47,727 bases of DNA. Origin: Bacteroidales bacterium. Lineage in GTDB: Bacteria > Bacteroidota > Bacteroidia > Bacteroidales > WCHB1-69. A model generated the notes under the pieces. It was not told the origin of the DNA, ran no database searches, and saw only the letters and a list, made by a program, of their open reading frames with translations. Position numbers and translations under genes: made by a program. Shown in pieces: positions 16,942 to 25,030 of the stretch (its first letter is position 1; the number at the start of each line of letters is the position of its first letter). The DNA lies in the NCBI GenBank assembly GCA_016288655.1, contig JAEEKX010000014.1, positions 1-47,727 of the forward strand, in the 5' to 3' direction.

Positions 16942-18108
16942 TTAGAATTTCACCGCCACTTCGGTCGTCACGGCGTGTCCTATGCGGCCGCTTTCCAAGG
17001 CCTGGCGCAGGGTGTAATGCAACCGCACCTGCAGATGCCGCTCCGGCCACCAGTCTATGCCGGCGCCGTAGTGGATGGAGGCGCTTCCAAAGTCCTCTAT
17101 GTCGCGTTGGTAGAAATCGCAGCGCAGCACGGGACGCAGTTTCTGCCGCACGTTGCTCTTGCTGCCCCAGCCGAAGTTGAACCAGTAGCCGGCCACGAGG
17201 TAGGCGCCGTGCGTGGTGAGCCGGTAGATGTAGTCTTCGTCGCCGTCGTTGTCCAGGATGTCGGTCTCGCCCCACACGTACTCGCCGCGGATGGTGAGGT
17301 GGTTCGCCGTGTATTCGATGCCGCCGGAGCAGCGCAAGCGCAAGCCATCGCTGCCATTGCCCATGGCGTAGCGGCCCCAATAGGCCGAGCCCAGCAGCGT
17401 CAGGTCCCATCCCATCGGACTCAACTGCCGCACGAGCGGGTGGACGGCGATGCTGCCGGCGATGTCCTTCGCCATGTTGTCTTTCTTGACGTTGATGCCC
17501 GTGCCGCCGAAAACGCCCACCTTATATTCCAATATGGGATAATGCTCGTCGAGCCATTCGTACTGCGCCAACGTGCCGTACAGTTGCAGCCCGATCTCGC
17601 GTCCGCCGGAGAAACTGCTCACCCCCGATACGTCCTTGTATCCTGCCAACGCCGTGATTACCTGCGCGTTGCTGGCAAATTCAAGGTTCAATGGACTGTA
17701 GGGGTTCTCGATGGTGAGCGGCGACTTGAACTGACCGACCTGCACGTTCACATAACGGCAGATCTTCATCCTGACGAAACCGTCGAGCAGCCGCGGCGTG
17801 TTGGCGAAATCCGCCTGCAGCCGGAACTCGAGCCACGGCGTGATGTTGCCCTTCAGATCTACACGCGCCTGCCGGATCTGGAAGGTGCTGCTCTCGTCGT
17901 ATTCGTCCGTTCCTATGTCCTGATGGACGTATTCGTATTGCCCGGTGACGAAACCGCCGATCGACAGGTAGTCGCTGATGTGGAACTTGCGCTCCTTGGA
18001 AGGTTTCTCCTGCGCCACCTGCGCGGTTGTGTCTTGCTGCGCGTTGGCCATGACTGTGCCACCAATCAGCAGAGTCAACATCATCATCCGTAGTAAACTG
18101 TTTTTCAT
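16942..18108 (-). CDS. Outer-membrane porin, phosphate-selective porin O/P family
   Basis: This 388-residue protein has a signal peptide ending near TVMANAQ (about residue 24). After a short linker, ISDYLSIGGFVTGQYEYV begins a series of alternating beta strands with aromatic girdles, closing with a C-terminal strand ending in AVKF, Phe being the usual last residue of outer-membrane beta-barrels. FQIRQARVDLKGNITPWLEFRL and VGQFKSPLTIENP are typical of the OprO/OprP-like family in Bacteroidota. Members pass anions, but the phosphate-selective name is not proof of substrate. The gene is divergent from the pst-like operon across a 348-bp regulatory gap, so joint control and a joint uptake role (outer-membrane entry, then ABC import) are plausible. 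Confidence 0.85.
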   Translation of the reverse strand: MKNSLLRMMMLTLLIGGTVMANAQQDTTAQVAQEKPSKERKFHISDYLSIGGFVTGQYEYVHQDIGTDEYDESSTFQIRQARVDLKGNITPWLEFRLQADFANTPRLLDGFVRMKICRYVNVQVGQFKSPLTIENPYSPLNLEFASNAQVITALAGYKDVSGVSSFSGGREIGLQLYGTLAQYEWLDEHYPILEYKVGVFGGTGINVKKDNMAKDIAGSIAVHPLVRQLSPMGWDLTLLGSAYWGRYAMGNGSDGLRLRCSGGIEYTANHLTIRGEYVWGETDILDNDGDEDYIYRLTTHGAYLVAGYWFNFGWGSKSNVRQKLRPVLRCDFYQRDIEDFGSASIHYGAGIDWWPERHLQVRLHYTLRQALESGRIGHAVTTEVAVKF

Positions 18109-18296
18109 TCTCTTCTCTTTTAACTTTTATTAACCTGGTTTGAAAATGCAAAAATAGGGCTTTATCTTCAAAGAAAGTCCACTGATACGATAAAAGATGT
18201 CATCATCCGTCATTATTTTGACATTATTTAAAAAGAAACCCATGGAGAATGTTAAATTGATGCTGCTTTATAAATTATTGACAACTAATTTATTGT

Positions 18297-18355
18297 ACGA
18301 ATTATGACTGTAATATTTACAAAATATGACAAACTATATACGAATTATGACAAAC
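18297..18355 (+). promoter_or_regulatory. Direct-repeat operator resembling a Pho box array
   Basis: TATGAC occurs at 18303, 18325 and 18346, spaced 22 and 21 bp, i.e. two helical turns. The 12-mer ACGAATTATGAC occurs at 18297-18308 and 18340-18351, and TATGACAAAC at 18325-18334 and 18346-18355. Weaker TAT-AC half matches sit near the 11-bp midpoints. The reverse complement GTCATA recalls the enterobacterial PhoB core (CTGTCATA, 11-bp period). The array ends 22 bp before the -7 box of the pst-cys operon. The binding protein is inferred, not known. Confidence 0.55.
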
Positions 18356-18373
18356 GGGGTGGGGCAATGAATG

Positions 18374-18381
18374 TACTTTTG
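18374..18381 (+). promoter_or_regulatory. -7 promoter box of the pst-cys operon
   Basis: TACTTTTG matches TAnnTTTG, 75 bp before the pstS ATG and 22 bp after the TATGAC array, a position suited to activator-dependent transcription in place of a good -33 element. Confidence 0.6.
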
Positions 18382-18456
18382 CAAATTAAATAAGTCAAAT
18401 CTTATTTGGGCTTATTGGGAAAACCATTCAACTTTTAATCGTATTAAAAAAATAAA

Positions 18457-19413
18457 ATGAAACGTTTTTTGCATTTGAGTGTTGTCGCCCTCATCATCGC
18501 GGGTATGACATTGTCCATGCAATCGTGTGGCGGCAAGAAAGAGACCAAGAATATCACTATCTCCGGTGCCTTCGCCCTCTACCCGTTGGCGGTGAAGTGG
18601 GCGGAAGAGTATCAGAAACTGCATCCCGACGTGCACATCGACGTGTCGGCTGGCGGCGCGGGCAAGGGCATGACCGATGTCCTGTCCGACGTGGTTGACT
18701 TGGGCATGGTGTCGCGCGAGGTCTATGCTCCCGAACTGGAGAAGGGCGCGCTTCCCATCGCCGTGGCGAAGGACGCCGTTGTCATCACCATGAATGCCGA
18801 TAACCCGCTGGCGGCGCAGATCAAGAGACACGGCATCTCCCGCGAAGCGGCTACAAAGATTTGGATTACAGGCGAATACACCACCTGGGGACAGGTGCTT
18901 GGCACGAACGACCAGACGCCTATCCACGTCTATACCCGCTCCGATGCATGCGGCGCCGCCGAGACTTTCGCCCTTTGGATGGGCAAGAAGCAGGAGGATC
19001 TGCTCGGTACGGCCGTCTTCGGCGATCCGGGGCTTGCCTCCGCCATCCAGAACGACCCGCTGGGTATCGGGCTGAACAATATCGGCTACGCCTACGACGA
19101 GAAGGCCCGCACCCCCAACCCCGGACTTTTCGTCTGCCCCATCGACCGTGACGACAACGCTCAAGTCAGCGCCGACGAGTATTTCTACGATACCAAAGAC
19201 GATTTCATCGCGGCCGTCGCCAAGGACAAATACCCGTCGCCGCCCGCCCGCGACCTCTATATGGTGGCTCATGGCACCCCTCAAAACGAGGTTGTGGTCG
19301 ATTTCCTCAAGTTCATCCTCACAGACGGACAGAAATATAATGTGCCCGTCGGTTATATCAGTTTGACCCAAGAAAAACTTGACAAGGGTCTTAATGCGCT
19401 GAAAGTAAAATAG
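18457..19413 (+). CDS. pstS: PstS-like periplasmic oxyanion-binding lipoprotein
   Basis: This 318-residue protein has a lipoprotein signal ending SMQSC (Cys24). The fold follows PstS: ITISGAFALYPLAVKWAEEY at the first loop, SAGGAGKGMTDVLSDVVDLG at the second, and HVYTRSDACGAAETF at the third. In canonical PstS these loops read roughly GSTT, GGGSGxG and RxxGSGT, and their Ser/Thr side chains hold phosphate. Here several are replaced (GAFA, AGGAGKG, RSDACGAAET), while the Asp in VDLGMVSRE is kept. It is thus a divergent member whose ligand may be phosphate, sulfate or another oxyanion. It is the first gene of pst-like genes running into cysDNH. The symbol is by homology only. Confidence 0.8.
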   Translation: MKRFLHLSVVALIIAGMTLSMQSCGGKKETKNITISGAFALYPLAVKWAEEYQKLHPDVHIDVSAGGAGKGMTDVLSDVVDLGMVSREVYAPELEKGALPIAVAKDAVVITMNADNPLAAQIKRHGISREAATKIWITGEYTTWGQVLGTNDQTPIHVYTRSDACGAAETFALWMGKKQEDLLGTAVFGDPGLASAIQNDPLGIGLNNIGYAYDEKARTPNPGLFVCPIDRDDNAQVSADEYFYDTKDDFIAAVAKDKYPSPPARDLYMVAHGTPQNEVVVDFLKFILTDGQKYNVPVGYISLTQEKLDKGLNALKVK

Positions 19414-19431
19414 TTGATTGTATCTTGGAAG

Positions 19432-20325
19432 ATGCTGGGAAGACGTATTCTCAAGGATAGGGTGGCTCACGGCACGATGGCGACGCTCACGGTGTTCGTC
19501 ATTCTGATGGTGCTGGTGATGGCCGTCGGACTGTGCCTCAAGTCGGCTCCCGTATTGGAGGGGCAGTCGCTTTGGACGCTCTTGGGTTCCAGCGAGTGGA
19601 AGCCCATGAAGGGGCAGTTCGGATTCCTGCCTTTCATTATGGGCACACTCTGGGTGACTTTCTTAGCCGTGCTGATTGCCCTTCCCATATCGTTGCTGAC
19701 GGCCATATTCCTGACCGAGTACGCCCGCCCTGTGGTTCGCCGGTTCGTCTTTCCCGCCCTTGACATTCTGGCGGCGTTGCCATCGGTCATCTACGGCGTG
19801 TGGGGCATGTTGGTGATTGTGCCGTGGATTTCGGAGCGGCTGGCGCCCCATTTCGTGGAGTTCTCCTCGGGTTATACCGTGTTGGCTGCCGGCATTGTGC
19901 TGGGTGTCATGGTGATACCGTTGTTGGTGAGTCTTTTCATCGAGGTCTTCTCCAGTGTCCCGATGGAGTTGCGCGAGGCCTCCATCGCCTTGGGCGCCAC
20001 CCGTTGGCAGACGACCCGCAAGGTGGTGCTGCGCAAGACGTTGCCGGGCGTGCTTGCCGCCACCGTGTTGGCCATCTCCCGTGCCATGGGCGAGACCATC
20101 GCCGTGCTGATGGTTTGCGGCTGTGTCATCGGCATCCCCACCAGCGTTCTTGATTCCGCCTATCCCATCCCAGCGCTCATCGCCAACAACTACGGCGAGA
20201 TGCTTTCCATGCCGCTCTACGAATCCGCCCTGATGTTCGCCGCGCTCATTCTGTTTGCCGTCGTGCTGATATTCAACCTGATATCACGAATCGTACTCTA
20301 CCGTATCGAACGTCGGGACGCTTAA
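19432..20325 (+). CDS. pstC: PstC-like ABC transporter permease
   Basis: This 297-residue inner-membrane protein has about six hydrophobic segments. The EAA loop reads REASIALGATRWQTTRKVVL (about 184-203), with SRAMGETIAVLMVCG after it, characteristic of PstC. ATG 19432 is preferred; an in-frame TTG at 19414 directly after the pstS stop is the alternative. The gap to pstS is 18 bp and pstA follows after 15 bp. It should pair with the PstA-like protein to form the translocation pore. Confidence 0.88.
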   Translation: MLGRRILKDRVAHGTMATLTVFVILMVLVMAVGLCLKSAPVLEGQSLWTLLGSSEWKPMKGQFGFLPFIMGTLWVTFLAVLIALPISLLTAIFLTEYARPVVRRFVFPALDILAALPSVIYGVWGMLVIVPWISERLAPHFVEFSSGYTVLAAGIVLGVMVIPLLVSLFIEVFSSVPMELREASIALGATRWQTTRKVVLRKTLPGVLAATVLAISRAMGETIAVLMVCGCVIGIPTSVLDSAYPIPALIANNYGEMLSMPLYESALMFAALILFAVVLIFNLISRIVLYRIERRDA

Positions 20326-20340
20326 TTATATCATCAAAAA

Positions 20341-21195
20341 ATGAAAGTCAGTCAATCCAAAAGAATCGAAGAGGTCGTCATGAAGGCGTTGATGTGGGTG
20401 GGGATGGCCGTTGTTTTTGGCTTCCTCATCAGTGTCATCTGGACGGTCTTCTCGCGTGGCGCGAAGGCGATGAGTTGGGAGATGGTGTCGCAGTTGCCGG
20501 GCGGCGGTTTTTACATTGGCAAGGAGGGCGGTTTTCTCAATGCCATCGTCGGTTCGCTCTATATCGTGGGCGCCTCCACCGCCATCGGACTGCTCATCTC
20601 CGTTCCGGTCGTCTTCTATCTGAATGTCTATTTGAAGAAGGATTCGAAACTTGCTTACGTGGCGCGCTTGGCCTGCGACGTGCTTTTCGGCATGCCCTCC
20701 ATCGTCTATGGTGCCTTCGGCTTCACGGTCATGGTTTTCTTCGGGCTGCGGACTTCGTTGTTGGGCGGCATCATCGTCATCACCCTGCTGATCATCCCGA
20801 TTTTCATCCGTTCGATGGACGAGGCCACTCGCAACTTCCCTCGTGACATCTTGGATGCGAGTTTCGCCCTCGGCGCCACCAAGTGGGAGACGCTGAAGGT
20901 GGTGCTTCGGCAGATCGCGCCGGGCATTGCCACGGCCACGTTGCTCTCTGTGGGCCGTGCTATCGGCGACGCCGCCAGTGTCATGTTCACCGCCGGTTAC
21001 ACCGACAGTATCCCGACGTCGCTGTCGCAACCCGCCGCCACGCTGCCGTTAGCTGTCTTTTTCCAACTCAGCAGCCCCATTCCCGAAGTGCAGGATCGGG
21101 CCTACGCCGCCGCCCTCGTCCTTACCATCATCGTGCTCATCCTCAGCATCGGCGGCCGTTTCATCACCCATCGTTTCTCCAAAAACAAACTGTAA
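20341..21195 (+). CDS. pstA: PstA-like ABC transporter permease
   Basis: This 284-residue membrane protein has about six transmembrane segments. FGMPSIVYGAFGF is the PstA-type signature, and the EAA loop reads DASFALGATKWETLKVVL, followed by VGRAIGDAASVMFTAG. Canonical PstA usually has GETAP-like residues in this last motif; here GDAAS stands in. Its stop codon overlaps the start of pstB by one base (TAATG), so the two are translationally coupled. Confidence 0.88.
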   Translation: MKVSQSKRIEEVVMKALMWVGMAVVFGFLISVIWTVFSRGAKAMSWEMVSQLPGGGFYIGKEGGFLNAIVGSLYIVGASTAIGLLISVPVVFYLNVYLKKDSKLAYVARLACDVLFGMPSIVYGAFGFTVMVFFGLRTSLLGGIIVITLLIIPIFIRSMDEATRNFPRDILDASFALGATKWETLKVVLRQIAPGIATATLLSVGRAIGDAASVMFTAGYTDSIPTSLSQPAATLPLAVFFQLSSPIPEVQDRAYAAALVLTIIVLILSIGGRFITHRFSKNKL

Positions 21196-21947
21196 TGGCC
21201 ATCGAAGTACAACATCTCAACGTCCACATCGGCGACAACCACATCCTGAAGGATGTCAACCTCACCCTGCCCGAACGCCAGATCACCTGTATCATCGGGC
21301 CGTCGGGCTGTGGCAAGTCCACCCTGCTGCGCACGCTCAACCGTCTCATCGACTCCACCGAGGGTGTCAAACTTGACGGCAAGGTGCTGGTTGACGGGGA
21401 GGACATCATCGGCAGCGGTCCGGAGATCACCGAGTTGCGCCGAAAGATCGGCCTGGTGAGCCAGCGTCCCTGCCCGCTGCCCATGTCCATCTTCGACAAC
21501 GTGGCCTATGGCTGCCGCATCAACAAGATGTTCAAGCGCCGCAAGTCGTTGATCTATGCGGTGCAGAAGAACCTGATGGCCGTGGGATTGTGGCAGGAGG
21601 TGCGCGGTCGCGTGCGCACACCCGCCGCCCGTCTTTCCATCGGACAGCAACAGCGACTCTGTCTCGCCCGCTCGTTGGCCGTCGCGCCGCAGTACATCCT
21701 CGCCGACGAGGCCACCAGCGCCCTCGACCCCATCTCCAGCAAGACCGTAGAGGACCTTTTCGTCTCTCTCAAAAACGAATATACCATCATCATGGTCACC
21801 CATACCCTGCGCCAGGCCCTGCGCATCGCCGACAATGTGGTCTTCATGTACCTCGGCGAGATCATCGAACAAGGCCCGGCGGATCAGGTCTTCAACCATC
21901 CACAACAGGAACTTACCCAGAAATATTTATCCGGAGCATTTAGTTAA
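21195..21947 (+). CDS. pstB: PstB-like ABC transporter ATPase
   Basis: This 250-residue cytoplasmic ATPase has Walker A GPSGCGKST, a Q-loop at GLVSQRPCPLPMS, signature LSIGQQQRLCLARSLA, Walker B YILADEATSALDP and an H-loop VTHTLRQA. Canonical PstB has LSGGQQQR and LLDEPTSALDP, so the signature Gly to Ile and DEP to DEA changes are notable; the catalytic Glu of the DEA stretch and the switch His remain. The start overlaps pstA by one base. cysD begins 6 bp after the stop, and no phoU gene follows as it commonly does in pst operons. Confidence 0.88.
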   Translation: MAIEVQHLNVHIGDNHILKDVNLTLPERQITCIIGPSGCGKSTLLRTLNRLIDSTEGVKLDGKVLVDGEDIIGSGPEITELRRKIGLVSQRPCPLPMSIFDNVAYGCRINKMFKRRKSLIYAVQKNLMAVGLWQEVRGRVRTPAARLSIGQQQRLCLARSLAVAPQYILADEATSALDPISSKTVEDLFVSLKNEYTIIMVTHTLRQALRIADNVVFMYLGEIIEQGPADQVFNHPQQELTQKYLSGAFS

Positions 21948-21953
21948 AATACT

Positions 21954-22856
21954 ATGACATATAAACTTACACATCTAAAAGAGTTGGAATCGGAATCCAT
22001 CTACGTGCTGCGTGAAGTTGCGGCACAGTTTGAGCGACCCGCTATCCTCTTCTCCGGTGGCAAGGATTCCATCGTCGTTACCTATTTGGCCTACAAGGCC
22101 TTCTATCCCGCCAAAATTCCCTTCCCGTTGTTGCACATCGACACGGGACACAACTTCCAGGAGACGCTTGACTATCGCGACGCCCTGGTGAAGAAACTGG
22201 GGGCTCAGCTTATCGTCGGCTCGGTACAGGAGAGTATCGACAAGGGGCGCGTCAAGGAGGAGCAGGGGTATAACGCCAGTCGTAACCGATTGCAAACCAC
22301 AACGTTGCTTGATACCATCGAAGAGTACAAGTTCGATGCCTGCATCGGCGGGGCGCGTCGCGACGAGGAGAAGGCACGCGCCAAGGAGCGCTTTTTCTCG
22401 CACCGCGACGAGTTCGGTCAGTGGAATCCCAAGAACCAACGTCCGGAGTTGTGGAATATCTTCAACGGAAAGAAGAACGTGGGCGAGCATTTCCGCGTTT
22501 TCCCCATCAGCAACTGGACTGAGATGGACGTCTGGCAGTACATCTACCAGGAGGGGATCGAGATGCCCAGTCTCTATTTCACCCATGAGCGTGCCTGTTT
22601 CGAACGCGACGGGCAGTGGCTCGCCGCCGAACCTTGCATGCGCCTCAAGCCCACCGAGCAGGTGGTGACGCGCCGTGTACGCTGCCGCACCATCGGCGAC
22701 ATCAGTTGCACCGGGCTTACCCTGTCGGAGGCACACACCCTCGAGGACATCATCGAGGAGATCGCCGCCACCCGCGTCACCGAACGCGGCGGCCGCGCCG
22801 ACGACAAACGCAGCGAGACCTCCATGGAAGACCGCAAGAAGGAGGGCTATTTTTAG
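21954..22856 (+). CDS. cysD: Sulfate adenylyltransferase subunit 2 (ATP sulfurylase small subunit)
   Basis: This 300-residue protein has an N-type ATP pyrophosphatase P-loop, FSGGKDSIV (Ser34-Ser39), close to the start, and GGARRDEEKARAKERFFS, WDVWQYI-like WQYIYQEGI and RCRTIGDISCTG motifs typical of CysD. Together with CysN it makes adenosine 5'-phosphosulfate (APS) from sulfate and ATP. It begins 6 bp after the pstB stop, so co-transcription with the transporter is likely; cysN and cysH follow on the same strand. Confidence 0.96.
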   Translation: MTYKLTHLKELESESIYVLREVAAQFERPAILFSGGKDSIVVTYLAYKAFYPAKIPFPLLHIDTGHNFQETLDYRDALVKKLGAQLIVGSVQESIDKGRVKEEQGYNASRNRLQTTTLLDTIEEYKFDACIGGARRDEEKARAKERFFSHRDEFGQWNPKNQRPELWNIFNGKKNVGEHFRVFPISNWTEMDVWQYIYQEGIEMPSLYFTHERACFERDGQWLAAEPCMRLKPTEQVVTRRVRCRTIGDISCTGLTLSEAHTLEDIIEEIAATRVTERGGRADDKRSETSMEDRKKEGYF

Positions 22857-22924
22857 GGAGTCGGTTGCGGTTGGATCCTTCTTTTTTCTACTGGCACTAT
22901 CTCAAAACGAAAAAAACGCAAAAA

Positions 22925-24208
22925 ATGAACACCAAAGGATATTTAGATATGGAACTGCTCCGCTTCACTACAGCGGGCAGTGTTGACGATGGCAAGAGCA
23001 CTCTCATCGGACGGCTGTTGTACGACAGCAAGTCCATCTTCGAAGACCAGCTGGAGGCGGTGGAAGAGGCCTCCCGCAGTCGAGGCAATGAGGAGGTGAA
23101 TCTGGCGCTGCTCACCGACGGCCTGCGTGCCGAGCGCGAGCAGGGCATCACCATCGACGTGGCTTACCGCTATTTCGCCACCCCGAAACGGAAGTTCATC
23201 ATCGCCGACACCCCCGGCCATGTGCAATATACCCGCAACATGGTCACTGGCGCTTCCACCGCCGACTTGGCCATCATCCTCATTGATGCCCGCAACGGCG
23301 TGGTGGAGCAAACTGTTCGTCACACTTTCATCGCCAAGTTGCTGGATATCCCGCATATCGCGGTCTGTGTCAATAAGATGGACCTGGTCGATTTTTCGGA
23401 AGAACGTTTTCAAGCGATTGAGCGCGACTATCGGGAGATGATGCGCAAGATGAATTGCGACGCGCGACTCTATTTCCTGCCCATCTCCGCCAAGTACGGC
23501 GACAACGTGGTGAACGCTTCCGACCGTGCGCCCTGGTATGCCGGTCCCACGCTGATGGGGTTGCTCGAGGGAGTGCAGATCAGCCACAAGGCAGGGGAGG
23601 AGGGCGAGCCGCTGCGGATGCCTGTGCAGTATGTCATCCGCCCCATCTCCGACAAATTCCCTGATTACCGCGGCTATGCCGGGCGGCTCGCCGGAGGCGT
23701 GCTGCACGTCGGTGACAGGGTGCGCATCCTGCCCTCGGGGTTGGAGAGCCGCGTGAAGGCCATCATGCAGGCCGATAAGTCCTTGGAAGTCGCCCATACG
23801 CCGGAGTCCGTCTCCGTGCTGTTGGAGGATGACATCGACATCAGCCGCGGCGATCTGCTGGTCGGCGCGGACAGCCCCCAACCCGTTGTGGGTCAGCAGT
23901 TCAGAATGATGTGCTGCTGGTTCAACGAGCAGCCGATGCAGTTGAGGAAACGCTATATTGTGCGCGGTGCCACCTCCGAGTGTATCGGGATGGTCAGCCA
24001 GATCGAGTACCGCGTTGACATTCACACGTTGGAATCCGTGGAAGGTGATAATATGCTGAAAATGAATGATATCGCCTGTGTCAACCTCCGAATGGCCTCT
24101 CCCATTGCCTTCGATTCCTATACCGACAACCGCGCCACCGGCTCGCTGGTGCTCATTGATCCGGACAGTTTTGAGACCGTGGGCGCGGGAATGGTGATGA
24201 ATGTGTAG
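22925..24208 (+). CDS. cysN: Sulfate adenylyltransferase subunit 1 (GTPase)
   Basis: This 427-residue protein has translation-factor-like GTPase motifs: GSVDDGKST (18-26), DTPGHVQYTRNMVTGAS, and NKMDLVD. CysN drives APS formation by GTP hydrolysis in complex with CysD. The length is that of CysN alone: no C-terminal APS kinase (CysC) domain is fused, unlike many CysNC proteins. ATG 22925 follows an A-rich stretch and gives the expected N-terminus; longer in-frame extensions overlap cysD in another frame and are rejected. cysH follows after 50 bp. Confidence 0.96.
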   Translation: MNTKGYLDMELLRFTTAGSVDDGKSTLIGRLLYDSKSIFEDQLEAVEEASRSRGNEEVNLALLTDGLRAEREQGITIDVAYRYFATPKRKFIIADTPGHVQYTRNMVTGASTADLAIILIDARNGVVEQTVRHTFIAKLLDIPHIAVCVNKMDLVDFSEERFQAIERDYREMMRKMNCDARLYFLPISAKYGDNVVNASDRAPWYAGPTLMGLLEGVQISHKAGEEGEPLRMPVQYVIRPISDKFPDYRGYAGRLAGGVLHVGDRVRILPSGLESRVKAIMQADKSLEVAHTPESVSVLLEDDIDISRGDLLVGADSPQPVVGQQFRMMCCWFNEQPMQLRKRYIVRGATSECIGMVSQIEYRVDIHTLESVEGDNMLKMNDIACVNLRMASPIAFDSYTDNRATGSLVLIDPDSFETVGAGMVMNV

Positions 24209-24258
24209 AGACGTTTCCTGAAGTGTATCTTGAAATTGTGGATTAAATTATTGATATA

Positions 24259-24969
24259 ATGATAAGTAAAGCTGAAATAGATCGGTTGAATGCCGATTAT
24301 GCAGGTCGTCCGCCGCAGGAGTTGTTGCGGTATGTGATGGAGCGTTGCGGCGACAGGGTGGCGCTCTCCTCCAGTCTGAGCATCGAAGACCAGACTTTGA
24401 CGGATATGATGCTGGAAATCAACCCCCAACCGCGGATTTTCACGTTGGATACGGGGCGGCTTTTCCCTGAAACGTATCAACTGATCGACAAGACCAACCT
24501 GCGGTATGGCATCAAGTTGGAGGTCTTCTGTCCGCAGACAGAGGCGTTGCAGCAGATGGTGCGCGACAACGGCATCAATCTCTTCTACGAGAGCATTGAG
24601 AAGCGGCATCTCTGTTGTCAGGTTCGGAAGTTGGAGCCGTTGTCGCGTGCGTTCCGCACCCTTGACGCGTGGGTCTGTGGTCTGCGGCGTGCGCAGTCGG
24701 TCACCCGCAGCGAGATGCGTCTGGTGGAATGGGACGATGCCCACGGCCTGTTGAAGGTCAACCCGCTGATAGAGTGGAGCGAGGCGCAGGTGTGGGAGTA
24801 TGTCCGCAGTCACCACGTGCCCTACAACCAACTGCACGACAAGGGTTATCCGAGCATCGGGTGCGAGCCCTGTACCCGTTCCGTGAAGCCGGGCGACGAC
24901 ATCCGCTCCGGTCGTTGGTGGTGGGAAGACCCGCAGCACCGCGAGTGCGGCCTCCACGCCAAACACTGA
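24259..24969 (+). CDS. cysH: Adenylyl-sulfate (APS) reductase, iron-sulfur type
   Basis: This 236-residue protein belongs to the CysH family. The nucleotide site is SSSLSIEDQTLTDM (37-50) with LDTGRLFPETY. Four cysteines, Cys119-Cys120 (RHLCCQVRK) and Cys202, Cys205 (GCEPCTR), are the 4Fe-4S ligands that mark APS-using assimilatory reductases; PAPS-using enzymes lack them. The catalytic cysteine is in the ECGLH tail (Cys230). The enzyme reduces APS to sulfite with thioredoxin. This fits the absence of an APS kinase in the operon. Sulfite reductase is not in the window. Confidence 0.95.
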   Translation: MISKAEIDRLNADYAGRPPQELLRYVMERCGDRVALSSSLSIEDQTLTDMMLEINPQPRIFTLDTGRLFPETYQLIDKTNLRYGIKLEVFCPQTEALQQMVRDNGINLFYESIEKRHLCCQVRKLEPLSRAFRTLDAWVCGLRRAQSVTRSEMRLVEWDDAHGLLKVNPLIEWSEAQVWEYVRSHHVPYNQLHDKGYPSIGCEPCTRSVKPGDDIRSGRWWWEDPQHRECGLHAKH

Positions 24970-25002
24970 AACAAAAGAAGCATCCAAGAAATTAAAAACT
25001 TG

Positions 25003-25010
25003 TATTTTTG
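25003..25010 (+). promoter_or_regulatory. -7 promoter box of the membrane-anchored AraC-type regulator
   Basis: TATTTTTG matches TAnnTTTG. It places the transcript start near 25017, which excludes the in-frame GTG at 25010 and supports ATG 25031. Confidence 0.6.
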
Positions 25011-25030
25011 TGCCTGAAATCCATTGTGCT

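Larger units (their letters stand above)
18109..18456. promoter_or_regulatory. Divergent control region between porin and pst-cys operon
   Basis: This 348-bp AT-rich gap has a -7 box on each side: TATTTTTG on the minus strand (18156-18149) for the porin and TACTTTTG (18374-18381) for the pst-cys operon. Between them lie two groups of GTCA/TGAC repeats: 18199-18224 (GTCAT twice, 10 bp apart, then TTGACAT) and 18297-18355 (listed separately). The layout fits one regulator acting on both promoters. Confidence 0.65.

Noticed and set aside
16906-18093. A 395-codon plus-strand open frame opposite the porin gene
   Set aside because: Shadow frame; the minus-strand protein is a typical porin with signal peptide and terminal Phe.
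20883-21194. N-terminal extension of pstB
   Set aside because: It overlaps pstA in another frame; the ATG at 21195 gives the usual PstB start and couples with the pstA stop.
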